From: Aquimarina intermedia
GTDB lineage: Bacteria; Bacteroidota; Bacteroidia; Flavobacteriales; Flavobacteriaceae
NCBI RefSeq assembly: GCF_008124785.1
Contig: NZ_VNHU01000005.1
Span: forward strand, 213,705 to 277,704
Reading direction: 5' to 3'
DNA length: 64,000 nucleotides
The stretch's first letter is position 1. Every line of letters starts with the position of its first letter. The notes under the pieces are model-generated. The model made no database searches. It was given only the letters and a program-made list of their open reading frames with translations, and was not told the DNA's origin. The position numbers and the translations under genes were made by a program. Positions 63,945 to 64,000 of the stretch are shown here, piece by piece.

Positions 63945-64000
63945 AATTTTGGAAATGAGCTCGATATTGTATCGGGCTCATTCCATTTAGAGTCAAAGAT
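63945..64000 (-). mobile_element. IS3-family (IS150 group) transposase OrfB, C-terminus, cut by the window edge
   Basis: The reverse strand reads SLTLNGMSPIQYRAHFQN and a TAA stop at 63945, matching the end of IS150-group OrfB proteins (xLKGMSPVQYRxxF). Together with the adjacent inverted repeat it indicates an insertion sequence extending beyond the window; intactness is unknown. Confidence 0.75.

Noticed and set aside
1..64000. rRNA or tRNA genes
   Set aside because: No sequence resembling a tRNA cloverleaf with the conserved TTC-GA arm or rRNA segments was found by eye; a covariance search could still find one.

Overview
The window looks like chromosome from a member of the Flavobacteriaceae (Bacteroidota). 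The evidence is the low-GC sequence, promoters of the Bacteroidota sigma-A type (TTG, about 20 bases, TAnnTTTG), weak Shine-Dalgarno sequences, a compact trpEGDCFBA operon, a TRAP transporter with a lipoprotein binding subunit, a 44-residue bTHX ribosomal protein gene and IS3/IS1182-type remnants. No rRNA, tRNA or CRISPR array was seen.

Layout. 1-9.9 kb: a cut-off M14-type carboxypeptidase, a SulP transporter, an operon of an Lgt-like membrane protein, a Tes/MJ0619-type radical SAM enzyme and a small membrane protein, then an LCM-type methyltransferase, a VOC protein, coaD and ddl, divergent from a PASTA protein, an RluD-type pseudouridine synthase and yaaA. 10-16.8 kb: a TakP-like TRAP transporter for small organic acids and pyruvate carboxylase. 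16.9-22.2 kb: two SGNH-hydrolase-like proteins with an MBOAT acyltransferase (probable surface-glycan O-acylation) and a uracil-DNA-glycosylase-like protein. 22.2-22.7 kb: three tiny reverse-strand genes, including bTHX. 22.8-29.7 kb: the tryptophan operon with a leader peptide carrying three consecutive Trp codons, an intrinsic terminator, and a structured GC-rich element between trpE and trpG. 29.7-33 kb: YceI and MarR, TlpA-like and peroxiredoxin-like thioredoxin-fold proteins, and two rhodaneses. 33-38.7 kb: a TetR-controlled export operon (small membrane protein, ABC transporter with a degenerate ATPase, HlyD, TolC).

38.7-51 kb is an accessory region: tandem and long direct repeats, transposase remnants, and mostly unrecognised small lipoproteins, secreted proteins and gene pairs. 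At 51.07-54.82 kb is the most striking gene, a 1250-residue fusion of an NRPS adenylation domain, a carrier protein, a PLP-dependent alpha-oxoamine synthase and an SCP2-like tail, with no other biosynthetic genes nearby.

56.4-63 kb is a regulatory block: a histidine kinase and NtrC-type sigma-54 activator, directly followed by a near-perfect sigma-54 promoter. Downstream of that promoter are two tiny proteins, glutamate dehydrogenase, a Rnk/GreA-like protein and two paralogous helical proteins, ending at a bidirectional terminator against rimK. The right edge holds a PhnB-like VOC protein and the end of an IS3-family element.

The best candidates for something new are the A-PCP-AOS-SCP2 enzyme, the Lgt-like/radical-SAM pair (possible membrane-lipid modification), the sigma-54 small-protein operon and the exporter whose ATPase lacks several catalytic residues. 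Functions are assigned from motif recognition by eye; no database search was run.
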